Below are positions 44,762 to 54,296 of a DNA stretch of 64,000 bases, piece after piece; the stretch's first letter is position 1; the number at the start of each line of letters is the position of its first letter. Location: the NCBI RefSeq assembly GCF_900103585.1, contig NZ_FNHV01000028.1, positions 36,909 to 100,908 of the forward strand, written 5' to 3'. Made by a program: the position numbers and the translations under genes. The notes beneath the pieces were generated by a model. The model was given only the letters and a program-made list of their open reading frames with translations, searched no databases and was not told the origin of the DNA. The DNA is from Streptomyces sp. cf386 (lineage in GTDB: Bacteria; Actinomycetota; Actinomycetes; Streptomycetales; Streptomycetaceae).

Positions 44762-45707
44762 GCTCCGTCAGCGTCCGTTCCCCGCCCGGATCGCCCGCCG
44801 TCGCCGGGACGAGGGCGATCTCGTCGAGCCCGGCCGCGGCGTACTCCTCGACACGCGCGCGTACGGCGTCCAAGCCGCCCACCAGGCCGACCGACCCCGC
44901 CGCCTCAGCGGGCAACGCGCGCACCAGCGTGCCGGAGTCGGCACCGGTACGGGCCAGCTCGACGGCCTCCCCGAAACCGGCGGCCTCGAACATGTCGCTG
45001 TAGCCCGGGACGGTCAGATACCCGGCGATGCTCCGCAGGATCTGCGCCAGCGAGTCCGGGGCCGGATCGACGGCTGCCGGCAGCCAGGCGGCCAGGGTCG
45101 GCGGCGACGAACGGCCCGCGCGCGTGGCAGCCGCTTCGAGCTTGGCCCGCAGCGTCCGCACCTGTTCCGGCGAGACGATGTCGAGCAGCATCCGGTCGGC
45201 GTGCACGGCGGCCGTGGCGATCGCGCGGTCGCCGAATGCGGCCACGGTGAGCGGGCCGCCGGGCGGCGGCAGGCGGCGTGGGAAGGCGCTGCCGGGGACG
45301 ACCGGCTCGCCGGGCCTGCCGTGCAGGAAGCCGCGCACGGCCGCCGCCGAGGCCTCCATCGCCGCGGCGGGCCGCATCCGCGGTACGCCGTGCACGCCCT
45401 CGACGACCCGCTTGCTGGACGTCCCCAGCGCCACCCCGACCCGCCGCCCGGTGACGGCGGCGACCGAGGCGGCACCCCGCGCGATGCCGAACGCGTCCCG
45501 CACCGACACCGCCACGGGACCGGCCGTCAGCGCAACCCTCTCGGTGGCCCGCCCGATGGCCGCGGCGAGGACGAAGGAGTCCCAGGTCGGCCCCTCCCCC
45601 GCCCACACCTCGCGGTACCCGAGCCGGTCGGCGACCGCCGCCACCCGCAGCGGCTCCTCGACCGGACTGTCGTCCTCCCGTGCCACGGCGACCACACTGA
45701 AGTCCAT
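44748..45707 (-). CDS. LLM-class (F420-dependent-type) oxidoreductase
   Basis: A 319-aa luciferase-like protein. It begins MDFSVVAVARED, then VAAVADRLGYREVWAGEG, and the TIM-barrel strands LTAGPVAVSVRD and RVGVALGTSSKRVVEG. In actinobacteria these usually use F420. The ATG at 45707 lies 10 bp after the APC permease stop codon and is likely co-transcribed with it. Substrate unknown. Confidence 0.85.
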   Translation of the reverse strand: MDFSVVAVAREDDSPVEEPLRVAAVADRLGYREVWAGEGPTWDSFVLAAAIGRATERVALTAGPVAVSVRDAFGIARGAASVAAVTGRRVGVALGTSSKRVVEGVHGVPRMRPAAAMEASAAAVRGFLHGRPGEPVVPGSAFPRRLPPPGGPLTVAAFGDRAIATAAVHADRMLLDIVSPEQVRTLRAKLEAAATRAGRSSPPTLAAWLPAAVDPAPDSLAQILRSIAGYLTVPGYSDMFEAAGFGEAVELARTGADSGTLVRALPAEAAGSVGLVGGLDAVRARVEEYAAAGLDEIALVPATAGDPGGERTLTELRSA

Positions 45708-45717
45708 GGGGGCGCCG

Positions 45718-47223
45718 CTACCCGGCCGAGCGTGCCGTAACCGGGGCCTCCGTCCGCTCCGTCGAGTCCTCAAGCACGATCCGGCCGATGACGTCGTAGC
45801 GCTCCGGCCGCCGCGCCTTCAGGTACAGACCGAGCCCGAGACCGCCGAAGAAGACCAGGCCCACGATCCACGGGATGGCCTTGAAGAACAGCGAGTCGGC
45901 CGCGGTACCGGCCGCGGTGTCCAGGTTGGCCACCAGCAGCCCCACGACGGCGATCATGCCGATGCCGCCGAGCAGCGGGGCGGTGAACGTGCGGAACCAG
46001 TGCCGGTCCTCGGGGTGGTTCCGGCGGAAGTAGCCGATGACCGCGAAGGAGCACAGGGTCTGCACGATGAGGATCGCCATCGTGCCGAGGATCGCCAGCA
46101 GCGTGTAGAGGTGGACGTACGGGTCCTGACCGGTCAGCCAGAAGGCGCCGACGAGCGCGACCGCGATGAGCGACTGCACGAAGGACGCGATGTACGGCGA
46201 CCCGTGCCGGGCGTGCGTACGGCCGAGCGCGGGGTGCAGGAAGCCCTCGCGGCCGACGGCGTACAGATACCGCGCGGCGCACTGGTGGAAGGCCATCCCG
46301 CAGGCGAACGAGCCGGTGATCAGAAGCCACTGGAAGGCGTCGACCGCCCAGGCGCCGATGAAGGTGTGCGCCGGGGCGAAGAACAGATCGAGCGGGCTGG
46401 TGCCGGAGGAGATCTCGACGGAGCCCTTGAGGCCGTTGCCGGCGATGGTCATCCAGGAGACGTAGATGTAGAAGATCCCGACGCCGACCACCGAGATGAG
46501 CGTCGCGCGCGGGATGACGCGCTTGGGGTCGCGGGACTCCTCGCCGTACATCGCCGTCGACTCGAAGCCGACCCACGACCAGAAGGCGAAGAACAGGCCG
46601 AGACCGGCGGAGGCTCCGGTGAAGGCGTTCTTGGGGTTGATCGGCTCGATGGGGATGCCGTCGGGCCCGCCACCGTGCAGCAATACGGCCGTGGCGACCG
46701 CGAAGAGGACCGCGATCTCCGCGATCAGCATCACGCCGAGGGCCTTCGCGGTGAGGTTGATGTCGAAGTACGCCAGGACCGCGGTGACGGCCAGCATGGC
46801 GGCGGCGTACAGGATCCAGGGCAGGTCCAGGCCGAGCTGGTCGTGGACCGTCGTCTGCGCGAAGTACGAGAAGACTCCGACGATGGACGCCTCGAAGACG
46901 ACGTACGCCAGCACGGCGAGCATCCCGGACGCCATGCCGGTGATCCGGCCGAGCCCGTGCGAGATGTAGCCGTAGAAGGCGCCCGCGGCGGTGATACGGC
47001 GGGCCATGGCGACGTATCCGACGGAGAACACCGTCAGCACGAGCGTCGCGAAGAGATAGCCGGCGGGCGCGCCCGTGCCGTTTCCGAAGCCGACCGCGAT
47101 GGGCAGGTTGCCGGTCATCGCGGTGATCGGCGCGGCGGTGGCGACCGCCATGAAGACGACGCCCACCAGACCTACGGAGTTCGCCTTGAGCCGATGAACC
47201 TCACGCTGGGGTGTTTCCGTCAT
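45718..47223 (-). CDS. APC-family amino acid permease
   Basis: A 501-aa transporter with about 12 helices. The N-terminus VGLVGVVFMAVATAAPITAMTGN and the G-F-E-S-T-A-M-Y-G-E-E-S motif (SWVGFESTAMYGEE) mark the APC/AAT group, related to amine/amino acid permeases. ATG with GAGAGGGATGG upstream. The divergent PucR-type regulator at 47446 probably controls it. Substrate probably an amine or amino acid. Confidence 0.9.
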   Translation of the reverse strand: MTETPQREVHRLKANSVGLVGVVFMAVATAAPITAMTGNLPIAVGFGNGTGAPAGYLFATLVLTVFSVGYVAMARRITAAGAFYGYISHGLGRITGMASGMLAVLAYVVFEASIVGVFSYFAQTTVHDQLGLDLPWILYAAAMLAVTAVLAYFDINLTAKALGVMLIAEIAVLFAVATAVLLHGGGPDGIPIEPINPKNAFTGASAGLGLFFAFWSWVGFESTAMYGEESRDPKRVIPRATLISVVGVGIFYIYVSWMTIAGNGLKGSVEISSGTSPLDLFFAPAHTFIGAWAVDAFQWLLITGSFACGMAFHQCAARYLYAVGREGFLHPALGRTHARHGSPYIASFVQSLIAVALVGAFWLTGQDPYVHLYTLLAILGTMAILIVQTLCSFAVIGYFRRNHPEDRHWFRTFTAPLLGGIGMIAVVGLLVANLDTAAGTAADSLFFKAIPWIVGLVFFGGLGLGLYLKARRPERYDVIGRIVLEDSTERTEAPVTARSAG

Positions 47224-47432
47224 TCCATCCCTCTCAAGGTGCTTCCGCAACGGAATCCGAAGCTGAAGGCGCTGCTTTCTTTCGGATGCGACAGTCTGGC
47301 GGGGCGGTGATGTACGCCACAACCGACAGGGGGTCCCGCGATTCGGCGCGCGGCGCGACGCAGTGTCGTGTGCCGGGGGCTGTTGATCGTCTCCGTAACC
47401 GTCCGGAGATGTCGTGGAAGCACACGCGCGGG

Positions 47433-47438
47433 TAGCGT
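47433..47438 (+). promoter_or_regulatory. Candidate -10 of a leaderless promoter
   Basis: TAGCGT ends 7 nt before the ATG at 47446; no ribosome-binding site. Confidence 0.45.
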
Positions 47439-47445
47439 CCGGCTC

Positions 47446-49107
47446 ATGGACAGCGGTACGGGCGGTACGGGCGGTAAGGACAGCGGATTCGAGACCTACG
47501 GCGCCGGGATCACCGTGCGGCGGGCGCTGGAGCTGCCCGGGCTGCGCAGTGGGCTGCCCGAGGTCCTCGCGGGCGCGGACCGGCTGGGGCGGACCGTGCG
47601 CTGGGTGCACGCGGGCGAGGTGCCCCACATCGCCTCCCTGCTGAAGGGCGGCGAGCTGCTGCTGACCACGGGCTACGGCCTCGGCACCCGACCGGCCGAC
47701 CAGCGGGCGTTCGTGCGCACCCTGGCCGAGCGCGGCATCGCGGCCCTCGTCATCGAACTCGGCCCGCGCTTCACGCGCCTGCCCGCCGCGCTGGTCGACA
47801 CGGCCCGTACGGCCGGTCTGCCGCTGGTCCAGCTGCATCGTGAGGTGCCCTTCGTGACGGTCACCGAGGAGATCCACACCGAGATCGTCAACGGCCACTA
47901 CGCGCTGCTGCAACGGGCGGAGGAGGTGCACCGCCGGTGCACGGAAGCACTGCTCGGCGGCGGCGGTGTGCCCCAAGTGCTCGGCATCCTGGCCGACTTC
48001 GGCGGCAACCCGGTCTTCCTGGAGACGACCGACGGGCAGCTGCTCTACGCCGCCGGGGCCGGTCCCGAGGGCGCGGATCCGTTGCAGGTGTGGGAGGGGC
48101 TGCGGGGGCACCACAAGGATGCGCCGCCGCCCGCCGGTTCGGTGCTGGTGGATGTTCCGGGCGGCGGGCCCGGGACGGGGTCGGTCCGGGCGCGGCTGGT
48201 CCTGCTGCCCGTGCGGGGCCTGCTCGCGCCCGTCCATCGCATCGCCGCCGAGCGGGCCGCGGGGATCCTGGCCGTGGTACTGATGCAGGCCCGGCAGGAG
48301 GAGGAGCTGGCGGCACGCGGGCGCGGCGACTTCCTGACCGACCTCGCGGAGGGCCGTGTCGACGCGGCGGACGCCCCGGCACAGGCGCGCGTGCTGGGCT
48401 TCAAGCCGGGCAACAGCCCGCTGCTGCCGGTGGTGATGAGGCTCGGGGACGTGCTGTCGCCGGGCGGCGGCTGGGCGGTGCTGGCGCGCGCCGTCGGGGA
48501 GGAACTGGCGGCCGTGGGGGTTCCGGTCCTGCTGGGCGTACGGCCGGTCGAGGGGCGCGTCCCGCTGCTGGTGGGCCTGCGTTCGGAGGCGGAGCGCTCG
48601 GCGGTCGCGAACCGGGTGGCGGCGGCACTGCGGGCGGGCGTGGAGCGGGCCGGGATCCAGCGGCCCGGGGCACAGCCGCCGGTGGTGGTCGTCGGGGTGG
48701 CCGGCGGCTGGGCGGCGGCCTCGGCGGGCCTCAGGCACGCGGCGGAGACGGCGACGGCGGCACAGGGCCTGTCGGACCGACCCTGGTACGACGCCCGCCG
48801 CCTGGACATCGACCTGCTGCTGTGGCGGCTGCGCGACCAGCCCGACCTCGCGGCCTTCGTGGACCGCGCGATCGGCCCGCTCCGCGACCACGACAACCGC
48901 TCGAAACCGCCTCTGCTGCCCACGCTGGAGACGTACTTGGCGCACACGGGCCGCAAGGCGGAGACGGCCCGCGAACTGCACCTCAACCGGCAGACCCTCT
49001 ACAACCGCCTCGCCCGCATCGGCGAGTTGCTCGGCACCGACCTCGACGACCCGCAGACGGTACTGGCGTTGAGCCTGGCGCTGCGGGCGCGGCGACACGT
49101 GCCATAG
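47446..49107 (+). CDS. PucR-family transcriptional regulator
   Basis: A 553-aa regulator. The N-terminal PucR sensory domain (about 20-150) has TVRWVHAGEVPHIASLLKGGELLLTTG. A GGDEF-like middle region follows. The C-terminal PucR helix-turn-helix is LETYLAHTGRKAETARELHLNRQTLYNRLARI. Such regulators activate purine, amine or amino acid catabolism genes. It is divergent from the APC permease and LLM oxidoreductase, which are likely targets. The ATG is preferred to the 26-codon longer frame because of the -10 like hexamer. Confidence 0.92.
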   Translation: MDSGTGGTGGKDSGFETYGAGITVRRALELPGLRSGLPEVLAGADRLGRTVRWVHAGEVPHIASLLKGGELLLTTGYGLGTRPADQRAFVRTLAERGIAALVIELGPRFTRLPAALVDTARTAGLPLVQLHREVPFVTVTEEIHTEIVNGHYALLQRAEEVHRRCTEALLGGGGVPQVLGILADFGGNPVFLETTDGQLLYAAGAGPEGADPLQVWEGLRGHHKDAPPPAGSVLVDVPGGGPGTGSVRARLVLLPVRGLLAPVHRIAAERAAGILAVVLMQARQEEELAARGRGDFLTDLAEGRVDAADAPAQARVLGFKPGNSPLLPVVMRLGDVLSPGGGWAVLARAVGEELAAVGVPVLLGVRPVEGRVPLLVGLRSEAERSAVANRVAAALRAGVERAGIQRPGAQPPVVVVGVAGGWAAASAGLRHAAETATAAQGLSDRPWYDARRLDIDLLLWRLRDQPDLAAFVDRAIGPLRDHDNRSKPPLLPTLETYLAHTGRKAETARELHLNRQTLYNRLARIGELLGTDLDDPQTVLALSLALRARRHVP

Positions 49108-49119
49108 GGCGGGCGGCGC

Positions 49120-50256
49120 CTAGATCATGGGCCGGGGTTGGGTCAATTCGTCGTAGACGCTGAGGACTTGAGCGACCGTCTCGTCCTCCGTCGGCCATGT
49201 GGCCGCCTGCCGCACGCCCCGCTCCTTGAGAAGCTCCTGACGCTCGGGATCGCCCAGCAGCCGTACGACGGCGTCGGCGAGCGCCTGCGGGTCGCCGTAC
49301 GGGACGAGTTCGGCCGCGTCCCCGACGAGTTCCGGGATGCCGCCGACGTCGGTCGCGATGAGCGGCACACGCGTGTGCAGGGCCTCCTGTGCCAGCACGG
49401 ACCGCGACTCCCAACTGCTCGGCAGCAGCGCGGCATCGGCGGCGGCGAGCAGCTCGGAGACGTCGTCGCGCCGCCCGATGAGCCGCACGGGCAGCCCCTC
49501 GTCCTCGATCCGGCGCTGCAGTGCCCCCCGCAGCGCCCCCTCCCCCGCGATCACGACCAACGGCACGGGATCGAGCCCACGCCACGCGCGCGAGGCGTCC
49601 AGCAGCACGTCGTATCCGCGCTGCCGGTCGAGCGAGCCGACGGCGATCAGCAACGGGCGCCCGGTGGCGCCGAGTTCGGCCCTGACCTTGGGCCGCAGCC
49701 GGTCGGGGTCGTCGCGTTCGACGGCACGGCGGGACCCGGGCAGCGCGACGGCGGCCAGGCGCGCGTCCCGCGCTCCGGTCCGGCGGGCCCGGTCCACGAG
49801 CGCCGAGGTGGTTCCGAGCACGACCGAGGCGGCCTTGACGACCCGCCGTTCCAACAGCCGCACGAGATGGGCGCGGGCTCCTTCGGCCTCCGCCCGGTCG
49901 TGCCAGGTGACGACGAGCGGAGTACGCCGCCCGCTGAGGGCGAGCACGGTACGGAAGGAGGCGTGCAGCCCGTGCGCGTGCACCAGGTCGGCGTCCGCGC
50001 AGGCGGCCCGCAGGGCGGCCACGGAACCGGGATCGCTGCTGCGCGGCACATGCACGTGCTCCGCGCCGGCGCCGGTGAAGTCGTAGAGGTGATCGGCCTC
50101 GACGGGTGAGCACACGAGAACCCGCACGCCCCGCGCGACCAGCCCCGAGGCCAGCGATCGCACATGCGCACTACTGCCGGCGTTGCCGCCGCCCAGCACC
50201 TGCACGGTGCGCAGCGACGACTGGCCGTGCGGTGAGTGGCTGCTCGCGGAGGTCAC
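49120..50256 (-). CDS. Glycosyltransferase family 4
   Basis: A 378-aa GT-B glycosyltransferase. The N-domain has VQVLGGGNAGSSAHVRSLASGLVARG and LVHAHGLHASFR; the C-domain has IAVGSLDRQRGYDVLLDA, VIAGEGALRGALQ, and the donor-binding PSSWESRSVLAQEAL (E-x7-E). GTG at 50256 with CAGGAGCC upstream; the longer frame to 50592 is not conserved-looking. Near an MraY-like gene, so a role in a polyprenyl-linked envelope glycan is plausible. Confidence 0.9.
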   Translation of the reverse strand: MTSASSHSPHGQSSLRTVQVLGGGNAGSSAHVRSLASGLVARGVRVLVCSPVEADHLYDFTGAGAEHVHVPRSSDPGSVAALRAACADADLVHAHGLHASFRTVLALSGRRTPLVVTWHDRAEAEGARAHLVRLLERRVVKAASVVLGTTSALVDRARRTGARDARLAAVALPGSRRAVERDDPDRLRPKVRAELGATGRPLLIAVGSLDRQRGYDVLLDASRAWRGLDPVPLVVIAGEGALRGALQRRIEDEGLPVRLIGRRDDVSELLAAADAALLPSSWESRSVLAQEALHTRVPLIATDVGGIPELVGDAAELVPYGDPQALADAVVRLLGDPERQELLKERGVRQAATWPTEDETVAQVLSVYDELTQPRPMI

Positions 50257-50613
50257 GTGGCCGGGGCTCCTGGTTGTGGGTCGGGCGGTCACGAAGAACG
50301 TACAGAAGGATCGCGCGGAGGGGGTGTACCGCGCGGATCCCCGCGCATACGACGTGCTTACGCCAAGGATGCCAGGACGCACGGGTGTTCCGGGCATCGC
50401 GGGAGCGCGGAAGGCAGGCAACACGGCGTGCCGAGTCACCTGCACGAGTGAGGTGGGGTGGGCCGGTGTGCCCGAACACGCGCGCGTGGCGGACGTCTCG
50501 GCAGCCGGCCCGCCCCGGCGGCACGGCACAGGTGCGGCCCCCGAACCAGCGCGCCGCGCCGGGCCGATGGACCCGTCGTCCTCCGAACGCACCCCGGTGA
50601 GCCGCCGTTCACC
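50257..50613. other. Intergenic region upstream of the GT4 gene
   Basis: About 357 bp with no gene I can support and no recognised regulatory element besides the GT4 ribosome-binding site. Confidence 0.35.
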
Positions 50614-51378
50614 TCAGCGCGCGCCCAACGCCCCCGCCGCCTCGCTCACCTTGTCGCCGTACACCGCGGCGGCCACGAGCGCGGCGGCATGCGCGACCAG
50701 CCCGGCCCGGCCGTTCCCTGCGACGACAGCTGCGCCCAGGGCCGCGCCCAGCGCATGCGCGCCGGTGTCGCCGATCATCGCCCGCTCCCCGAGGTCGTCG
50801 GGCAGCACGGCCGCGGCGGCTCCCATGGCGGTGGCGGCGATCCCGGCACCGGGCCCTTCGCGGAGCAGCCCCGGCGCCCCGAGCGCGAGCACCGCGGTGG
50901 TGGCCCTTCCCGGGTGTACGTCGACGAGGTTGACGAAGTGCGCGGCCCCGGCGATCACCACGCCCGCGAGGAGCTTGTCCACGGGCCGCTCCTTGAGGAA
51001 CGCCCCCGCGACGAGCCCCGCGGCGGAGATCCCGAACAACTTGACCGCGCCGCTGGTGACTTCGCCGTCCCGCAGGGCGGACAGGTGCGCCCGCAACCCA
51101 CGCCGCGGATCCCCCGCCCCGGCGACGTCGTCGTACGCCCCGCAGGCTCCTGCGACGGCCACGGCGACCCCGGCGGCCGGCCGTATCCGCCCGGCACCGA
51201 CCGTCGCCGCCAGCGCGGAGGCCGCACCGGCGTACAGCTCCACGGTCCGGCCCGCGTAGTTCTTCCGCTCCCAACGGCCGCGGCCACCGGGGGCCTTGGC
51301 ACGCAGGGCGGCGACGCCGGCGCGGGTGAGGGCTGCGGAGAGGCCGAAGGCGGTGGTCCTGGGGGCACGTTCGATCAT
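50614..51378 (-). CDS. MraY/WecA-like membrane protein
   Basis: A 254-aa Ala/Gly-rich membrane protein. Motifs follow the order of polyprenyl-phosphate sugar-1-phosphate transferases: GAYDDVAG (Asp83, Asp84), RGLRAHLSALRDGEVTSGAVKL, HFVNLVDVHPGRA (Asn150, Asp153) and GDTGAHALGA (Asp204). It is shorter than MraY (about 350) and divergent. Probably transfers a sugar phosphate to a lipid carrier, or is a degenerate relative. No ribosome-binding site; the TAAGGT hexamer suggests a leaderless start. Confidence 0.72.
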   Translation of the reverse strand: MIERAPRTTAFGLSAALTRAGVAALRAKAPGGRGRWERKNYAGRTVELYAGAASALAATVGAGRIRPAAGVAVAVAGACGAYDDVAGAGDPRRGLRAHLSALRDGEVTSGAVKLFGISAAGLVAGAFLKERPVDKLLAGVVIAGAAHFVNLVDVHPGRATTAVLALGAPGLLREGPGAGIAATAMGAAAAVLPDDLGERAMIGDTGAHALGAALGAAVVAGNGRAGLVAHAAALVAAAVYGDKVSEAAGALGAR

Positions 51379-51384
51379 TCGGCC

Positions 51385-51390
51385 ACCTTA
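51385..51390 (-). promoter_or_regulatory. Candidate -10 of a leaderless promoter
   Basis: On the minus strand TAAGGT ends 6 nt before the ATG at 51378. Confidence 0.45.
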
Positions 51391-51469
51391 CGGGCCACCA
51401 CTGACAGCCCGGCTCTCACGCGCCCCCGGCGGACGGCGCCGCCCCTCGCAGAGCGGCCCGGAGGACCCG

Positions 51470-53212
51470 CTACCCGTCCGCCCGAGCGGTCGCCAGCAGC
51501 TCCTCGGCGTGCGCCCGCGCGGTCTCCGAGTCCTCCTGCCCGGCGAGCATCCGGGACAGCTCCCGAATCCGCTCCTCGCCCTCCAGGACCTTCACACCGG
51601 ACCGGGTGACCGACCCGTCGTTGGTCTTCTCCACGAGCAGCTGCCGATCGGCGAAGGCGGCCACCTGCGGCAGATGGGTCACCACGACCACCTGGGCGCT
51701 CTTGGCCAGCCGGGCGAGCCGCCGCCCGATCTCGACGGCCGCCTTGCCACCGACACCGGCGTCGACCTCGTCGAAGAGGTACGTCGGCACGGGATCCGTC
51801 CCCGCGAACACGACCTCGACGGCGAGCATCACGCGCGAGAGCTCACCACCGGACGCGCCCTTGGCGATGGGCCGCGGCGGCGCCCCGGGGTGCGGGGCGA
51901 GCAGCAGCTCGACCTCATCGACACCCGACGGCCCGTACACGACCGTACGCCCGCCGACCTCGACCCCCTCCGGATCCTCGGTCTGCCGGATCTCGAAGGA
52001 CACGCGCGCGTGCGGCATGGCGAGCGAGGCCAGCTCGGCGGTCACGGCGGCGGCGAACCGGTCGGCGGCCTCCGCCCGCGCATCGGTCAACGCCTGCGCC
52101 AGCCCGCCCAGCTCGGCCCGCAGCGCGTCCCGCTCGGCGGTCAGCTCGTCGATCCGCTCGTCGTCACCGTCCAGTTCGGTGAGCCGCGCGGCACTCCGCT
52201 CGGCCCAGGCCAGCACGGAGGCGACGTCCTCGCCGTACTTCCGCGTCAGCGCGCCGAGCGCGGCCCGCCGTTCCTCGACGACCGCCAGCCGCCGGGGATC
52301 GGCGTCCAGGTCGTCGGCGTAACCCGCCAACTCCCCCGCCACATCGCCCAGCAGGATCCCGATCTCGCCGATCCGGTCGGCCAGCGCGGCCAGCGCCGGG
52401 TCGTGCGACCGCACGGCGTCCAGGGCCCGCTGAGCACCCGCGACGAGCGTGGCGGCGTCGATGCCCTCGGGGTCCTCGGGATTCCCGGCGAGCGCAGCAT
52501 GAGCGGCCGTGGCGGCCGACGACAGCGCCTCGGCATGCCCGAGCCGCTCCGCCTCCTCCGCCAGCTCGACATCCTCCCCGGCACGCGGCTCCACGCCCGC
52601 GATCTCGTCGAGCCCGTACCGCAGCATGTCGGCTTCCTGGGCCCGCTCACGCGCGCGCGTGACGATCTCCTCCAGCTCGACCGCCACGGCCCGCAGCCGC
52701 CGGTAGGCCTCGCCGTACTTGGCCAACGGCCCGGCGACAGCCTCACCGGCGTACCGGTCGAGCGCCTGACGCTGCCGGGACAGCTTCAGCAGCCCCTGCT
52801 GGTCGGTCTGCCCGTGCACGGCCACGAGGTCGTCGGCGAGGTCGGCCAGCAGCCCCACGGGCACACTGCGCCCGCCCACGTGCGCCCGCGACCGCCCCTC
52901 GGCGGAAACGGTACGGCTGATCAACAGCGCACCGTCGTCGAGCTCGGCCCCGGCCTCCTCGGCCCGCACGACGGCCGAGGCGCCCGCAGCGACGGTGATC
53001 CGCCCCTCCACGACCGCCTTGCCGGCCCCGATCCGCACGAGCGCCGGGTCGGCACGCCCACCCAGCAACAGCCCGAGGCTGGTGACCACCATGGTCTTGC
53101 CCGCACCCGTCTCACCGGTGACGGCAGTGAACCCCGGCGACAATTCGACGACCGCATCGTCGATGACTCCGAGCGACCGTATCCGCATCTCCTCCAACAC
53201 GGACACGACCAT
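51470..53212 (-). CDS. recN: DNA repair protein RecN
   Basis: A 580-aa SMC-like ATPase of double-strand break repair. N-terminal MRIRSLGVIDDAVVEL and Walker A TGETGAGKT; central coiled-coil (about 160-370); C-terminal signature KGASGGELSRVMLA and Walker B YLFDEVDAGVGG. The ATG at 53212 gives a short extension; GTG at 53200 or ATG at 53188 are alternatives (GGAGGAG abuts the latter, too close to serve it). Confidence 0.95.
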   Translation of the reverse strand: MVVSVLEEMRIRSLGVIDDAVVELSPGFTAVTGETGAGKTMVVTSLGLLLGGRADPALVRIGAGKAVVEGRITVAAGASAVVRAEEAGAELDDGALLISRTVSAEGRSRAHVGGRSVPVGLLADLADDLVAVHGQTDQQGLLKLSRQRQALDRYAGEAVAGPLAKYGEAYRRLRAVAVELEEIVTRARERAQEADMLRYGLDEIAGVEPRAGEDVELAEEAERLGHAEALSSAATAAHAALAGNPEDPEGIDAATLVAGAQRALDAVRSHDPALAALADRIGEIGILLGDVAGELAGYADDLDADPRRLAVVEERRAALGALTRKYGEDVASVLAWAERSAARLTELDGDDERIDELTAERDALRAELGGLAQALTDARAEAADRFAAAVTAELASLAMPHARVSFEIRQTEDPEGVEVGGRTVVYGPSGVDEVELLLAPHPGAPPRPIAKGASGGELSRVMLAVEVVFAGTDPVPTYLFDEVDAGVGGKAAVEIGRRLARLAKSAQVVVVTHLPQVAAFADRQLLVEKTNDGSVTRSGVKVLEGEERIRELSRMLAGQEDSETARAHAEELLATARADG

Positions 53213-53320
53213 ACGAGGTCGGGGGCGGGAAGTGCGACGGCCCCCGGCCCCAGTCATGTGAAGGTCCAGGTGACGAATGGGTATCGGCCGCACATGTCAC
53301 CCAGGCGAGTGGAGGTACCC

Positions 53321-53370
53321 AGGCGCGCGGGGAACTGCGCGACCAGCCACAAACCGCCCGCAGCCGCCGA
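53321..53370. repeat. Streptomyces-type dispersed intergenic repeat
   Basis: The stretch around GCGCGGGGAACTGCGCGACC and the following CCACAA...CCCGCAGCCG resembles a short element I recall from many Streptomyces intergenic regions, often near gene ends. It contains a GCGCG/CGCGC inverted repeat. Between recN and nadK. Confidence 0.45.
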
Positions 53371-53393
53371 CGCTCCGCCCCCCACACAGATGG

Positions 53394-54296
53394 CTAGTGA
53401 GGCGCCCCCCGCCACCCAGAAACCGGCAACGCGAACTTCGCAACCAACCGATCCGTGAACGAAGCGTGATGCAGCCGAGCCAACCGCACCGGCACAGCCC
53501 CCCGCCGCACCTCGACCCTCGCCCCCGGCGGCAGCTCCACGGTCCGCCGCCCGTCACACCACAGCACACCCGGCGGAATGTGAGGCAGAACCTCCACCGC
53601 GAGCACAGAATCCGGCGACGTCACCAACGGCTTCGCGAACAACGCATGCGCACTGATCGGCACCATCAACAACGCCTCGACCTCAGGCCACACCACAGGC
53701 CCACCCGCGGAGAACGCATACGCCGTGGACCCCGTCGGAGTGGACAGCACGATGCCGTCGCACCCGAACCCCGTCACCGGCCGCCCGTCGATCTCCAGCA
53801 CGACCTCGAGCAGCTTCTCGGCCCCGGCCTTCTGCACGGCCGCCTCGTTCAGCGCCCAGTCCGTGTGCACGACATCGCCGTTCTGATGCACGACGACGTC
53901 GACGGTCATCCGCTCCTCGACCTCGTACGCCTTGGTCACGACCCGGTCGACAACCTTGTCGAGATCGTCCCGCTCGGCCTCCGCGAGGAACCCGACCCGC
54001 CCGAGGTTGACACCCAGCATCGGCACCCCGGACGCCCGGGCGAACTCGGCGCCGCGCAGCAGCGTCCCGTCACCGCCGAGCACGATGAGCAGCTCGCACC
54101 CGTCGAGGCACTTCGGGGTCGCCTCCTTGACGAGTTGCACCTCGTCCGGCAACGGCAGGTCGGCGGCCTCGTACTCCAGGACGCGCACCCCGATGCCCTC
54201 CCGCAGCAGCCCCTTCACCACGAGCTCCGCGCTGCGAATGGCAGCGGGTCGTCCCGTGTGGGCGAGCAGAAAAACAGTACGAGCTAGGTTCTGCAT
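53394..54296 (-). CDS. nadK: NAD kinase
   Basis: A 300-aa ATP-NAD kinase making NADP. VLGGDGTLLRGAE holds the GGDGT motif; LGVNLGRVGFLAE and ALNEAAVQK follow, and TPTGSTAYAFSAGGP is the conserved glycine-rich motif. The ATG at 54296 overlaps the tlyA stop (ATGA). The order tlyA - nadK - recN is common in bacteria. Confidence 0.95.
   Translation of the reverse strand: MQNLARTVFLLAHTGRPAAIRSAELVVKGLLREGIGVRVLEYEAADLPLPDEVQLVKEATPKCLDGCELLIVLGGDGTLLRGAEFARASGVPMLGVNLGRVGFLAEAERDDLDKVVDRVVTKAYEVEERMTVDVVVHQNGDVVHTDWALNEAAVQKAGAEKLLEVVLEIDGRPVTGFGCDGIVLSTPTGSTAYAFSAGGPVVWPEVEALLMVPISAHALFAKPLVTSPDSVLAVEVLPHIPPGVLWCDGRRTVELPPGARVEVRRGAVPVRLARLHHASFTDRLVAKFALPVSGWRGAPH

Noticed and set aside
45718..49098. 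Long minus-strand frame extending the APC permease over the PucR gene
   Set aside because: It is the antisense shadow of pucR; the permease ATG at 47223 has its own RBS and a conserved N-terminus.
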